Positions 38,010 through 46,358 of a DNA stretch of 64,000 nucleotides are shown here, piece by piece. The position numbers and the translations under genes are program-made. The DNA is from Microbacterium sp. CGR2 (GTDB lineage Bacteria > Actinomycetota > Actinomycetes > Actinomycetales > Microbacteriaceae), in NCBI RefSeq assembly GCF_003626735.1, contig NZ_RBHX01000001.1, positions 2,480,001 to 2,544,000 on the forward strand. Direction: 5' to 3'. The notes beneath the pieces were generated by a model. That model made no database searches and was not told where the DNA came from. It saw only the letters and a list, made by a program, of their open reading frames with translations. Each line of letters begins with the position of its first letter. Within the stretch, counting starts at the first letter, position 1.

Positions 38010-39893
38010 TCAGATGAGTGCGTGCCGCACGAGTCGTTCCAGCGTGTGGATGCCATCGCGAGACAGGATCGACTCGAGGTGACCTTGCACGGACGCGAAG
38101 CGCGGCCCACGGAGCGCGTAGACGTCGCCGGAGTCGGCGTCGGCTGACACCTCGGCCGTTCCGACGCGCGTGGTGCCGGGACTGACCCGCGCGGTGAAGG
38201 TGTTGTAGAACCCGATCGATGCATCCTCGCCGAACAGCGGAACCGATTTCTGGAGCCCCTGATGCGGGGCATCGAGCGCGGTCAATCCGATGTCGAGTCG
38301 ATCGCTCAGGATCTGGTGGCTGAGGCACACAGCCAGCAGCGGTGCCGCCGCATCGATGCGCCGCGAGACGACGTCGCGCATTCGCGCGATGCGGGGAGTC
38401 GCCGCATCGCGCGGGTCGCCCGGCCCGGGTCCGGCGACCACGATGTCCGCGGCGTCGATGTCCGCGCCGTCCACCTCGCTCCACAGTCGGATCCGCACGG
38501 ACAGGCCGAGGTGGCGCAGCTGGTGGGCGAGCATCGTGGTGAACCGGTCCTCCGCGTCGACCACGAGGGCGGTCCTGCCGGCGAACGGGCCGTCGACGTC
38601 GTCGCCCTGCGGGTTGAGCCAGAAGTCGGCGAGGCGAGCATTGCGTGAGGCGAGAAGCGTCGCGATGGTCGGGTCATCGGCGAGAGGTTGCTCCCGCCCA
38701 GGAGCGTCTGCGTCGCTGCGCGCCTCGGCCACTCGGTCTCGGTCGATGGCGCCGATGGCTCCCAAGACGCCGGCGGCCTTGCCGTGAGTCTCCGAGACCT
38801 CGCCGAACGGGTCGGAGTGCCGTACGAGCGTGGCTCCGACCGGCACGCTCAGCGCACCCCCGTTCAGGTACACCGTGCGGATGAGGATCGGTGCGTCGAG
38901 GTCGTGGCCCCCTTTGGTGTTGGGTGTGAACAGCGCGGCCACACCCGAGTAGTATCCGCGGGGCTTTCGCTCATGTCGGCGGATCACCGCGCAGGCGTTC
39001 TGCATCGGGGAGCCGGTGACCGTGGGGGCGAACATGGTTTCGCGAAGGATGTCCCGCGGATCCAGGGTGCTGCGTCCTCGAAGCATGTACTCCGTGTGCG
39101 TGAGGCGGGACATCTCCTTCAGATGCGGACCCGTGATGCGTCCGCCGTCCGAGCAGACGGCCGACATCATCTTGAGCTCCTCATCGACGACCATGAACAA
39201 CTCCTCGGTCTCCTTCGTGGAGGCGAGGAAGTCGACGAGGCTTTCCTTCGTCGCGCCCCCTGCGGGGTGACGGAACGTGCCCGAGATGGGGTTCATCGTC
39301 ACGACGCCCTCGCGGGCGACGACGTGCGCCTCAGGGCTCGCGCCGACGGCGATGTGACCGGGGGTGAAGACGGCGAAGGTCCAGTAGGCACCGCGTTCAT
39401 GAGTGAGGAGCGCTCGGAACCAGGTCAGTGCGGCAGTGCGGTCGTCGACGTCGATCGTCGCCGTGAAGTCGCGGCGGATGACGAAGTTCGCGCCCTCACC
39501 CCGTCCGATCTCCGCGGCGATGACTCGCTCGACGATCTCGGCGTACTCGGCGTCGGCGATATCGAAACCGGCGCCGTGGAGCGGTACCGGCTCGGACGGG
39601 AGGGCATCGACGAGAGCATCCGTCGCAACGTGCACGTGCTCGTCGACGACGACGCACCGCAACGGAGCCCCGTCGTCCTGCGCGACGAAGCCGCGCTCGC
39701 GGACCTGCCGATACGGCACCATCGCGAACACCTCGCGCGGCACTCCGTCGGCATCGAGGGGGATGTCGGCGAGCATTTCGACGTCGACGACGTCGCCCGT
39801 GAGCAGTTCGACCGTATCGGCACCGTCGCGCGCGATCAGCACGAAGGATGCTGCCGGGTCGGCGTTGAGCTCGGCGAGTCGTGAGAGGGTCAT
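38010..39893 (-). CDS. PhzE-type fused chorismate aminase (anthranilate/ADIC synthase)
   Basis: A 627-residue fusion of a chorismate-binding aminase domain and a class I glutamine amidotransferase. The first half has the family motifs MNPISGTFRHP, DEELKMMSAVC, LTHTEYMLRGR and APTVTGSPMQNACAVI. The second half has the nucleophile C523 in AVCLSHQIL and the His-Glu pair in GHLESIL (H605, E607; usually HPE). Order, length and wording closely match PhzE, which makes ADIC for phenazines, rather than classical TrpE plus TrpG. No phz gene is near, and the leader carries a tryptophan attenuator, so anthranilate synthesis for tryptophan is the better inference. ATG 39893 is chosen because AGGAGA lies five bases upstream. 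Confidence 0.85.
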   Translation of the reverse strand: MTLSRLAELNADPAASFVLIARDGADTVELLTGDVVDVEMLADIPLDADGVPREVFAMVPYRQVRERGFVAQDDGAPLRCVVVDEHVHVATDALVDALPSEPVPLHGAGFDIADAEYAEIVERVIAAEIGRGEGANFVIRRDFTATIDVDDRTAALTWFRALLTHERGAYWTFAVFTPGHIAVGASPEAHVVAREGVVTMNPISGTFRHPAGGATKESLVDFLASTKETEELFMVVDEELKMMSAVCSDGGRITGPHLKEMSRLTHTEYMLRGRSTLDPRDILRETMFAPTVTGSPMQNACAVIRRHERKPRGYYSGVAALFTPNTKGGHDLDAPILIRTVYLNGGALSVPVGATLVRHSDPFGEVSETHGKAAGVLGAIGAIDRDRVAEARSDADAPGREQPLADDPTIATLLASRNARLADFWLNPQGDDVDGPFAGRTALVVDAEDRFTTMLAHQLRHLGLSVRIRLWSEVDGADIDAADIVVAGPGPGDPRDAATPRIARMRDVVSRRIDAAAPLLAVCLSHQILSDRLDIGLTALDAPHQGLQKSVPLFGEDASIGFYNTFTARVSPGTTRVGTAEVSADADSGDVYALRGPRFASVQGHLESILSRDGIHTLERLVRHALI

Positions 39894-39933
39894 CGATGTC
39901 TCCTGTGCAGGGCTCCGGCTCGGCTCAACGAAA

Positions 39934-39954
39934 AGACCGCCCCGGAGGCGGTCT
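39934..39954 (-). terminator. Attenuator terminator (3:4 hairpin) of the trp leader
   Basis: On the minus strand AGACCGCC pairs with GGCGGTCT around a 5-base loop, followed by TTTT (39931-39934). This is a textbook intrinsic terminator, rare in this GC-rich window. It lies 41 bases before the PhzE-type start. Confidence 0.9.
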
Positions 39955-39978
39955 GGATTCGTAGGGAACGCGAACACA

Positions 39979-39993
39979 CCGCCTAAGAGGCGG
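39979..39993 (-). promoter_or_regulatory. Trp attenuator 1:2 hairpin
   Basis: CCGCCT and AGGCGG form a 6-bp stem just after the tandem Trp codons, spanning the leader stop codon. The AGGCGG strand can instead pair with CCGCCT in the terminator left arm, giving the 2:3 antiterminator when a ribosome stalls on the Trp codons. Confidence 0.85.
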
Positions 39994-40018
39994 GCCACCA
40001 AGGGGAGTTCGCGAGCAT
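39983..40018 (-). CDS. trpL: Trp operon-type leader peptide
   Basis: A complete 11-codon reading frame, MLANSPWWPAS, with two consecutive Trp codons at 39995-40000 and its stop inside the first attenuator hairpin. This is the sensor of transcription attenuation: with charged tRNA-Trp the ribosome finishes the peptide and the terminator forms; with scarce tRNA-Trp it stalls and lets the antiterminator form. The ATG lies seven bases from a TAACTT hexamer, so even the leader peptide may be translated from a leaderless 5-prime end. Confidence 0.9.
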   Translation of the reverse strand: MLANSPWWPAS

Positions 40019-40025
40019 GGGGTGA

Positions 40026-40031
40026 AAGTTA
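40026..40031 (-). promoter_or_regulatory. -10 element TAACTT of the trp leader
   Basis: Seven bases before the leader-peptide ATG at 40018. Transcription would begin at about the start codon. Confidence 0.55.
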
Positions 40032-40109
40032 CCACACCGGGCGGCACCGCTCGGGTGGAGGCGGGTCGTGGATGCGGCGGACATCCAGCCCACGTGCGTC
40101 CAGGCGGCG

Positions 40110-40115
40110 TAGGCT
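40110..40115 (+). promoter_or_regulatory. -10 element TAGGCT, ispG
   Basis: Six bases before the ispG GTG; leaderless arrangement, divergent from the trp leader. Confidence 0.6.
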
Positions 40116-40121
40116 GGGGAC

Positions 40122-41273
40122 GTGCCAGCAGTGAACCTTGGGATGCCGAAAGTCCCCGAAGTCCTCGCCCCGCGACGCAAGTCTCGTCAGATCAAAGTGG
40201 GCAAGGTGCTCGTCGGTGGGGGAGCCCCCGTCAGCGTGCAGTCGATGACGACGACGAAGACGACCGACATCAACGGAACTCTGCAGCAGATCGCGGAGCT
40301 CACCGCCTCGGGTTGTGAGATCGTTCGCGTAGCCGTCCCCTCACAGGATGACGCCGACGTGCTTCACATCATCGCGAAGAAGAGTCAGATCCCGGTCATC
40401 GCAGACATCCACTTCCAGCCGAAGTACGTCTTCCAGGCGATCGACGCCGGATGCGCGGCGGTCCGCGTGAACCCGGGGAACATCCGGAAGTTCGATGACC
40501 AGGTCGGCGCGATCGCCAATGCCGCGAAAGCCGCGGGCGTGTCGTTGCGGATCGGCGTCAACGCCGGGTCGCTCGATCCGCGGCTGCTGCAGAAGTACGG
40601 CAAGGCGACCCCGGAGGCGCTCGCGGAGAGCGCTCGCTGGGAGGCGTCGTTGTTCGAAGAGCACGACTTCCATGACTTCAAGATCTCGGTCAAGCACAAC
40701 GATCCGGTGATCATGGTCAAGGCCTACCGCCAGCTGGCGGAGATGGGTGATTGGCCGTTGCACCTCGGGGTCACCGAGGCCGGGCCCGCGTTCCAGGGCA
40801 CGATCAAGAGCGCCACGGCGTTCGGCATCCTGCTCGGAGAGGGCATCGGCGACACCATTCGCGTATCGCTGTCCGCCCCGCCCGCAGAAGAGGTCAAGGT
40901 CGGTCACCAGATCCTCCAGTCGCTCAACCTTCGCGAGCGCAAGCTCGAGATCGTGTCGTGCCCGTCGTGCGGACGCGCTCAGGTCGACGTCTACACCCTG
41001 GCGGAAGACGTCACCGAAGGCCTGAAGGACATGACCGTTCCGCTGCGGGTCGCCGTCATGGGCTGCGTCGTGAACGGGCCGGGCGAAGCGCGCGAGGCCG
41101 ACCTGGGTGTGGCATCCGGAAACGGCAAGGGGCAGATCTTCGTCAAGGGCGAGGTCATCAAGACCGTGCCTGAGGCCGATATCGTCGCCACGCTGATCGA
41201 GGAAGCGAACCGGATCGCTGCGGAGATGGGCCCGGCCGCCCCGCTCGGCACCGCCCAGGTCGTCACGGTCTGA
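40122..41273 (+). CDS. ispG: 4-hydroxy-3-methylbut-2-en-1-yl diphosphate synthase
   Basis: [4Fe-4S] enzyme that converts MEcPP to HMBPP, the penultimate MEP-pathway step. The TIM barrel contains [29 protein letters not shown] and the [14 protein letters not shown] region. The cluster cysteines are in SCPSCGRAQ and [14 protein letters not shown]. Length 383 is normal. It lies downstream of rseP, though separated by the inverted PhzE-type gene. Confidence 0.97.
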   Translation: MPAVNLGMPKVPEVLAPRRKSRQIKVGKVLVGGGAPVSVQSMTTTKTTDINGTLQQIAELTASGCEIVRVAVPSQDDADVLHIIAKKSQIPVIADIHFQPKYVFQAIDAGCAAVRVNPGNIRKFDDQVGAIANAAKAAGVSLRIGVNAGSLDPRLLQKYGKATPEALAESARWEASLFEEHDFHDFKISVKHNDPVIMVKAYRQLAEMGDWPLHLGVTEAGPAFQGTIKSATAFGILLGEGIGDTIRVSLSAPPAEEVKVGHQILQSLNLRERKLEIVSCPSCGRAQVDVYTLAEDVTEGLKDMTVPLRVAVMGCVVNGPGEAREADLGVASGNGKGQIFVKGEVIKTVPEADIVATLIEEANRIAAEMGPAAPLGTAQVVTV

Positions 41274-41295
41274 TCGAACCCCTTTCAGGAGTCGT

Positions 41296-42159
41296 ATGTC
41301 TTCCACGATCGTGTCCTTCGCCGCGGGTGCAACGACGGGCGACGGCGTGGTCAGACGGGTCGAAGCGTCTCCCGACGGAGCGATCGTCGTCGTCGACGCA
41401 ACACCCTTCCATCCGGTGGATCACACCTGGCCCGATCAGCCGGGCGATTCAGGTGAACTCGGTGTGGGTGGCGCGCGGGTAGCGGTCGTCGAAGCGCTGA
41501 TGGCAGCCGCCGGCGACGCAGGCGAGTTCGCCGTCGGAGGCGCGATCCCGGTGAAGCGAGGTGCAGAAGGATGGACCTGGCTGGTCGGGCACCGGATCGA
41601 GGGCACCGTTCCTGAGTGGCTCGTACCGGGTGCGGAGGTCGCGCTGTCCGTGGACCCGGTGCGCCGCGCGGGACTCAGCCGGGGGCACACGGCCTGCCAC
41701 CTGGCTTCGCTTGCGCTCGATCTTGCCGTCGCCGATCTGTGGCGCAAAGACCCGGGCGAGGATGCCCTGGGCAATCCCGACTTCGAAGGCAAGGCCAATC
41801 AATCCAGCCACATCGATGGCGATGGCGCGGTCGATCAGTACCGCCTCGGCAAGAGCTTGCGCAGAGCAGGGTTCGACACGGAAACCTTCGCCGCCACTCT
41901 GACGGACCGTGAGTCGCGGATCAACGAGCAGCTCGCGACATGGGTGGCATCCGGTGCCCGTAGCGGGATCGAAACCGACGGACCGACGATCGTCGACCGA
42001 CGCCGGTGGCGCTGCGAGCTTCCTGAGGGGGAGGCCGTGATCCTCTGCGGCGGAACGCACGTCGAATCGCTCGCGGAGTTCGCCTCGATCGCGGTGACCC
42101 TCCACCTCAGCGATCCGCAACTGCTGGTGATGACGACCACGGTCACGCCGGCGGGCTGA
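41296..42159 (+). CDS. AlaX-like alanyl-tRNA editing protein
   Basis: A 287-residue stand-alone relative of the AlaRS editing domain that would deacylate Ser- or Gly-tRNA-Ala in trans. The zinc ligands are H131 and H135 in RGHTACHLAS, then C251 and H255 in CGGTHVESL. The N-terminal FHPVDHTWPDQPGDSG corresponds to the FxPxxGGQxxDxG glycine-rich motif of AlaX but has lost the Gly-Gly-Gln. The ATG follows CAGGAG. It converges with the RNB nuclease gene. Confidence 0.85.
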   Translation: MSSTIVSFAAGATTGDGVVRRVEASPDGAIVVVDATPFHPVDHTWPDQPGDSGELGVGGARVAVVEALMAAAGDAGEFAVGGAIPVKRGAEGWTWLVGHRIEGTVPEWLVPGAEVALSVDPVRRAGLSRGHTACHLASLALDLAVADLWRKDPGEDALGNPDFEGKANQSSHIDGDGAVDQYRLGKSLRRAGFDTETFAATLTDRESRINEQLATWVASGARSGIETDGPTIVDRRRWRCELPEGEAVILCGGTHVESLAEFASIAVTLHLSDPQLLVMTTTVTPAG

Positions 42160-42184
42160 CTGAGCGCTGCGGGTTCACAGCCCG
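42152..42184. terminator. Possible shared terminator, AlaX/RNB convergence
   Basis: CGGGCTG at 42152-42158 and CAGCCCG at 42178-42184 form a 7-bp stem with a 19-base loop over both stop codons. The large loop makes this weak. Confidence 0.35.
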
Positions 42185-43590
42185 AGTTCCACCTCGCCGC
42201 GGGCGACGTCTGCCCGCAGGACACGGAGCCGCACGACGTCGCCGGGTTCGGCTTCCGCCGGTACCGGCGCTGAGGTGGTGACCGCGGGGTCCGCGATCTG
42301 GACCGATGCGCGGTCGCCTCGAAGCTCGATGATCGTCGCCTCCACCTCCGTGCCGACGAGGGGTGTCATGAGTGCCGCCTCGACGCAGTTGACTGTCGCG
42401 GAGTCGAGGCGTGAAGCGCGTTGTCCGGATGCCTGCATGAGGGCCGGGAGCTGGTCGAGCGACTCTCGCACCCACGACGGCACTTCCTGGCCTGTGGACA
42501 CCGCGAGGCAGATCGCCAGAGACCAACGGTCGACGAGTCGACGCAGTGGCGCGGTGGCATGCGCGTATGGTGCCGCGATGGCCGCCTGGGAGGCATCCTT
42601 CGGTGCCTGACCGTCGAAGGTCACATATCCCGCACCCCGGAACAATGCGGCAGCGGCCTGAAGGACGGGAAGCGCGAGAGGATCGGTCCGGTCGAGGCTG
42701 CGGAGGTAGTCGCCATACGTGCCGGACGTCCACGGGCGTCCGAGCGCCCGCGTCTGGTGCCGGAATGCCTCGAACGCCTTGTCATCCGGTTCCGGCATGG
42801 TGCGCAGCACACCCACGCCGGCGTCCAGCATCAGTGACGCCGCCGCCATCCCCGTCATGAGGGAGAGCTGCGCGTTCCACTCTTCGACGGGGAGCGGGGT
42901 TCCGCGTTCGATCGCGTAGCCCCCCGTCGTGAGTCGGACGACTTCCTCGTCGGGGAGATTGAGACTCGCGCCACCGCGCAGGCGCTCCTGCTGGATACGC
43001 AGAGCGCCGATCTCCGGAAGCAGGGCGGCCGGCCCGTCCTCGTCGCGATCAAGCGACTCCTGGGTTGACCGGTAGTCCAGTTGTGCCCGCGATCGGATCA
43101 TCGCGCGCTCCAGCCGGAACGCGGACACCACTCCGATGGAGTCGAGCGAGAACGTCCAGACGAGTGCCGGTCGATCGACGTCCGGAAGGAGTGAGGCGCG
43201 ATCTTCGCTCAACACGGGCGGATGCAGGGGAATGCGACCGTCGGCGGCATACAGCGTCTGTCCACGGCGCCGGGCTTCCGCGTCGACCGCGCCACCGGCG
43301 ATGACGAATCCGGGCACATCGGCGATCGCATACCGAACCGTGTACCCGGAGCCGTCGCGTTCGAGGTGGAAGGCCTGGTCGAGGTCGCGGGAACCCTCGG
43401 GGTCGAGCGTGGCGAACGGGATGTCGCGGAGGTCGAGCTCGGGGGTGTCGACGGTCGATGCCTCTGCTTCGGCGAGCACGTCTTCCGGGAACTCGACCGG
43501 AGCATCCAGCGTCTCTCGCAGCGCCACCAGAGCGGACGCGAGCTCGGTCTGTGCGGCGGACGGTGCGACGTGCGGTCGGCGTTGAGGCAT
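42175..43590 (-). CDS. RNB-domain ribonuclease (RNase II/R family)
   Basis: A 471-residue 3-prime-to-5-prime exoribonuclease. The RNB catalytic domain fills most of the protein: the metal motif DPEGSRDLDQAFHLER near residue 63, YAIADVPGFV, then YAHATAPLRRLVDRW. The N-terminal cold-shock domains of full RNase R are absent, and only a short S1-like barrel (VEATIIELRGDRASVQIADP) follows. This short form is common in Actinobacteria. The ATG is set by TAGGGT six bases upstream. Confidence 0.9.
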   Translation of the reverse strand: MPQRRPHVAPSAAQTELASALVALRETLDAPVEFPEDVLAEAEASTVDTPELDLRDIPFATLDPEGSRDLDQAFHLERDGSGYTVRYAIADVPGFVIAGGAVDAEARRRGQTLYAADGRIPLHPPVLSEDRASLLPDVDRPALVWTFSLDSIGVVSAFRLERAMIRSRAQLDYRSTQESLDRDEDGPAALLPEIGALRIQQERLRGGASLNLPDEEVVRLTTGGYAIERGTPLPVEEWNAQLSLMTGMAAASLMLDAGVGVLRTMPEPDDKAFEAFRHQTRALGRPWTSGTYGDYLRSLDRTDPLALPVLQAAAALFRGAGYVTFDGQAPKDASQAAIAAPYAHATAPLRRLVDRWSLAICLAVSTGQEVPSWVRESLDQLPALMQASGQRASRLDSATVNCVEAALMTPLVGTEVEATIIELRGDRASVQIADPAVTTSAPVPAEAEPGDVVRLRVLRADVARGEVELGL

Positions 43591-43596
43591 GCTCCC

Positions 43597-43602
43597 ACCC
43601 TA
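43597..43602 (-). promoter_or_regulatory. -10 element TAGGGT, RNB nuclease
   Basis: Six bases before the ATG at 43590; leaderless arrangement. Confidence 0.6.
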
Positions 43603-43653
43603 GGTCGATCCTCAGTGAGGGGTCCGCACCGCCCCGGCGTCGCCGCCCCGCGT

Positions 43654-43659
43654 TAGCGT
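43654..43659 (+). promoter_or_regulatory. -10 element TAGCGT, PEP-mutase-like gene
   Basis: Six bases before the ATG at 43666; leaderless arrangement, divergent from the RNB gene. Confidence 0.6.
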
Positions 43660-43665
43660 GGTGTC

Positions 43666-44436
43666 ATGACCACTGCAGCCAAGGCCCAGACCCTCGTCGG
43701 ACTCTATGACGCACCGGAGATCCTCCGCGTCGTGAACGTGTGGGACGTCGTTTCCGCGCGCGCTGTCGCGGCGCTCCCCGAGACCGAAGCGATCGCGACT
43801 GCCGGTCACGGCATCGCCGCGTCCTTCGGTTTCGAAGACGGTGCCACGCCCCGTGACCTCATGATCGACATGGTCGGACGCATCGCGTCGGCCGTCCAGC
43901 TGCCCGTCACGGCCGATCTCGATGACGGGTACGGGGACGCGGGCGAGACGACCCGGCTCGCCATCGGCGCGGGCGTCGTCGGCGCGAACGTCGAAGACCG
44001 GCTCAAGCCGCTCGCCGAGTCCGTCGCGGCGGTGGAAGCGATCGTGAAGGCCGCGGAGGACGAGGGAATCTCCTTCGCCCTCAACGCCCGCACCGATGCC
44101 TTCGTCCGCGCGGGGTCGCGTCCGGTTCAGGAGAGCATCGCCGACGCGATCCAGCGTGGCAGGGCGTACATCGAGGCCGGCGCGACATCCGTGTTCGTTC
44201 CCGGCCTCCTCGACGCCAACGTCACCCGTCAGCTCGTCGAGGGCATCGGACAACGCAAGGTCAGCGTCATCGGCGTCCCCGGCGCGCTTGCGGCATCCGA
44301 GTACGAGAAGCTCGGCGTCGCCCGCATCTCGTACGGACCGCTCCCGCAACGGGTGGCCCTCACCGCGCTGCAGGAGCTCGCCGCGAGCCTGTACGGCGGC
44401 GGTGTCGTGCCGTCCGGTCTCCCTGCCCTCAACTGA
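43666..44436 (+). CDS. Isocitrate lyase/PEP mutase-family protein
   Basis: A 256-residue TIM-barrel protein. The metal and substrate loop appears as TADLDDGYGD near residue 84, followed by GANVEDR and NARTDAFVR. Members of this branch act as oxaloacetate decarboxylase, methylisocitrate lyase-like or carboxyvinyl-phosphonate enzymes. The KKCGH signature of true isocitrate or methylisocitrate lyases is absent, so those reactions are unlikely. No neighbour hints at the substrate. Confidence 0.88.
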   Translation: MTTAAKAQTLVGLYDAPEILRVVNVWDVVSARAVAALPETEAIATAGHGIAASFGFEDGATPRDLMIDMVGRIASAVQLPVTADLDDGYGDAGETTRLAIGAGVVGANVEDRLKPLAESVAAVEAIVKAAEDEGISFALNARTDAFVRAGSRPVQESIADAIQRGRAYIEAGATSVFVPGLLDANVTRQLVEGIGQRKVSVIGVPGALAASEYEKLGVARISYGPLPQRVALTALQELAASLYGGGVVPSGLPALN

Positions 44437-44467
44437 CGTGCGTCGAAGACGCGTGGCCACGGCTCAC

Positions 44468-44473
44468 TACACT
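44468..44473 (+). promoter_or_regulatory. -10 element TACACT, proS
   Basis: Six bases before the proS GTG; leaderless arrangement. A GCGTC-GAA-GACGC hairpin at 44440-44452 just upstream may end the preceding transcript. Confidence 0.6.
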
Positions 44474-44479
44474 TGAGGC

Positions 44480-46234
44480 GTGGTCACACGTCTCTCGAAG
44501 TTCTTCCTCCGTACGCTCCGCGAAGACCCTGCTGACGCAGAGGTCACCAGCCATCGACTGCTGGTGCGCGCCGGCTATATCCGCCGTGCCGCGCCGGGTG
44601 TGTTCACGTGGCTCCCGCTCGGGCTCAAGGTCAAGTCGAAGATCGAGAGCATCATCCGGGCGGAGATGGCGGCCGCGGGAGCACAGGAAGTTCACTTCCC
44701 TGCGCTGCTTCCGCGAGACCCGTACGAGGCGTCAGGACGCTGGGAGTCCTACGGCGACGGGATCTTCCGACTTCAGGACCGCAAGGGTGCGGACTACCTG
44801 TTGGCGCCGACGCACGAGGAGATGTTCACCCTTCTGGTCAAAGACCTCTATTCGTCCTACAAAGACCTGCCTCTCACGATCTACCAGATCCAGGACAAGT
44901 ACCGCGACGAGGCACGCCCGCGCGCCGGTCTCCTGCGCGGACGCGAGTTCACCATGAAGGACGCGTACTCCTTCGACGCGTCGGATGCCGGTTTGGAGAC
45001 CAGCTACCAGGAGCAGCGAGACGCGTACGAGCGCATCTTCCAGCGACTCGGACTGGAATACGTCATCGTGAACGCGGACAACGGCCTCATGGGCGGTGCG
45101 CGCAGCGAGGAGTTCCTGCACCCGACGCCCGTCGGCGAAGACACGTTCGTCCGAAGTGCCGGCGGCTACGCGGCGAACGTGGAGGCCTTCACGACCGCGG
45201 TCCCGGAGCCTGTCGAATTCGACGCCGAGGGGCAGCCGGTCGTCTTCGACTCTCCGGACACGCCGACGATCGAGACCTTGGTCGCGCACAGCAATGCGCA
45301 CCTCGACGGCGACTACACCGCCGCGGACACGTTGAAGAACGTCGTGCTCGCACTGACGCACGTCGACGGCACGCGCGAACTGATCGTCGTCGGCATCCCC
45401 GGAGACCGCGACGTCGACGAGAAGCGCGCTGAAGTCGCCTTCGCCCCGGCAGAGGTCTCGACGGCGACGGACGACGATTTCGAGAACAACCCTCTGCTGG
45501 TGAAGGGGTACATCGGGCCGTGGTCGCCGACGGGCGCCGTGCTCGGGGAGGAGTCGGCCACCGGCATCCGCTACCTCGTCGACCCGCGCGTCGGCGAGGG
45601 CACGAGTTGGATCACCGGCGCCAACATCGATCAGAAGCACGCGCACTCGGTGGTCGCAGGGCGCGATTTCTTCGCCGACGGCACCGTCGAGATCGCGAAC
45701 GTGCGTGCCGGAGACCCGGCTCCGGACGGCTCCGGCCCGGTCGAACTCGCCCGGGGGATGGAGATCGGACACGTCTTCCAGCTCGGCCGTTTCTTCGCGG
45801 AGACCCTGGGCCTGAAGGTGCTCAACGAGAACGGCAAGCTCGTCACCGTCACCATGGGCTCGTACGGCATCGGCGTGACACGTATCCTCGCCATCATCGC
45901 CGAACTCAACAACGACGACAAGGGCCTGATCTGGCCGGCATCCGTCGCACCGTTCGACGTCCAGGTCGTCGCAGCCGGACGTGACCAGGTCGCTTTCGAC
46001 GTGGCGGCCGATCTCTCCGCAGAGCTCGAGACCGCGGGCCTCGACGTGCTCTACGACGACCGTCCGAAGGTTTCGCCCGGTGTGAAGTTCGGTGACGCCG
46101 AACTCGTCGGCGTGCCGAAGATCGTCATCGTCGGTCGCGGTGCCGCAGACGGACAGGTGGAGCTCTGGGATCGGCACACCGGCGAGCGCGACACCCTGTC
46201 GTCGGCGGAGGCGGTCGCTCGACTCGTCGGCTGA
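44480..46234 (+). CDS. proS: Proline--tRNA ligase (bacterial type)
   Basis: Class II synthetase charging tRNA-Pro, 584 residues. Motif 1 includes [13 protein letters not shown], motif 2 spans [18 protein letters not shown] and the following TMKDAYSFD, and motif 3 appears as [12 protein letters not shown] YbaK-like insertion domain of about 180 residues between motifs 2 and 3 ([20 protein letters not shown]...) would edit Ala-tRNA-Pro. The C-terminal anticodon domain follows. The GTG at 44480 is six bases from a TACACT hexamer. The ispG-proS order is conserved, with three genes inserted here. Confidence 0.97.
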   Translation: MVTRLSKFFLRTLREDPADAEVTSHRLLVRAGYIRRAAPGVFTWLPLGLKVKSKIESIIRAEMAAAGAQEVHFPALLPRDPYEASGRWESYGDGIFRLQDRKGADYLLAPTHEEMFTLLVKDLYSSYKDLPLTIYQIQDKYRDEARPRAGLLRGREFTMKDAYSFDASDAGLETSYQEQRDAYERIFQRLGLEYVIVNADNGLMGGARSEEFLHPTPVGEDTFVRSAGGYAANVEAFTTAVPEPVEFDAEGQPVVFDSPDTPTIETLVAHSNAHLDGDYTAADTLKNVVLALTHVDGTRELIVVGIPGDRDVDEKRAEVAFAPAEVSTATDDDFENNPLLVKGYIGPWSPTGAVLGEESATGIRYLVDPRVGEGTSWITGANIDQKHAHSVVAGRDFFADGTVEIANVRAGDPAPDGSGPVELARGMEIGHVFQLGRFFAETLGLKVLNENGKLVTVTMGSYGIGVTRILAIIAELNNDDKGLIWPASVAPFDVQVVAAGRDQVAFDVAADLSAELETAGLDVLYDDRPKVSPGVKFGDAELVGVPKIVIVGRGAADGQVELWDRHTGERDTLSSAEAVARLVG

Positions 46235-46244
46235 TCCGGAACGT

Positions 46245-46279
46245 CGAGCGCCGCGTGCCCCATCCGGGTGCGCGGCGTT
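46245..46279 (+). terminator. proS terminator hairpin
   Basis: GAGCGCCGCG at 46245-46254 pairs with CGCGGCGTTC at 46270-46279 (one G-U), and the stem continues inward through TGCCC and GGGTG to a 5-base loop, about 15 bp. It begins ten bases after the proS stop. Confidence 0.7.
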
Positions 46280-46358
46280 CGGCATCTCACCGCGCCCGCC
46301 GCCGCCGCTCGGCGTTGCGGTCTCGACCGGACCCTGGGCGGCGTGCGACGCTGGGACC

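Noticed and set aside
38010..39893. A phenazine biosynthesis locus
   Set aside because: Only a PhzE-like gene is present; none of phzA, B, C, D, F or G is nearby, and the leader senses tryptophan.
39894..40001. N-terminal extension of the PhzE-type protein up to 40001
   Set aside because: This segment is the attenuator. Position 39893 has a ribosome site and gives the conserved N-terminus.
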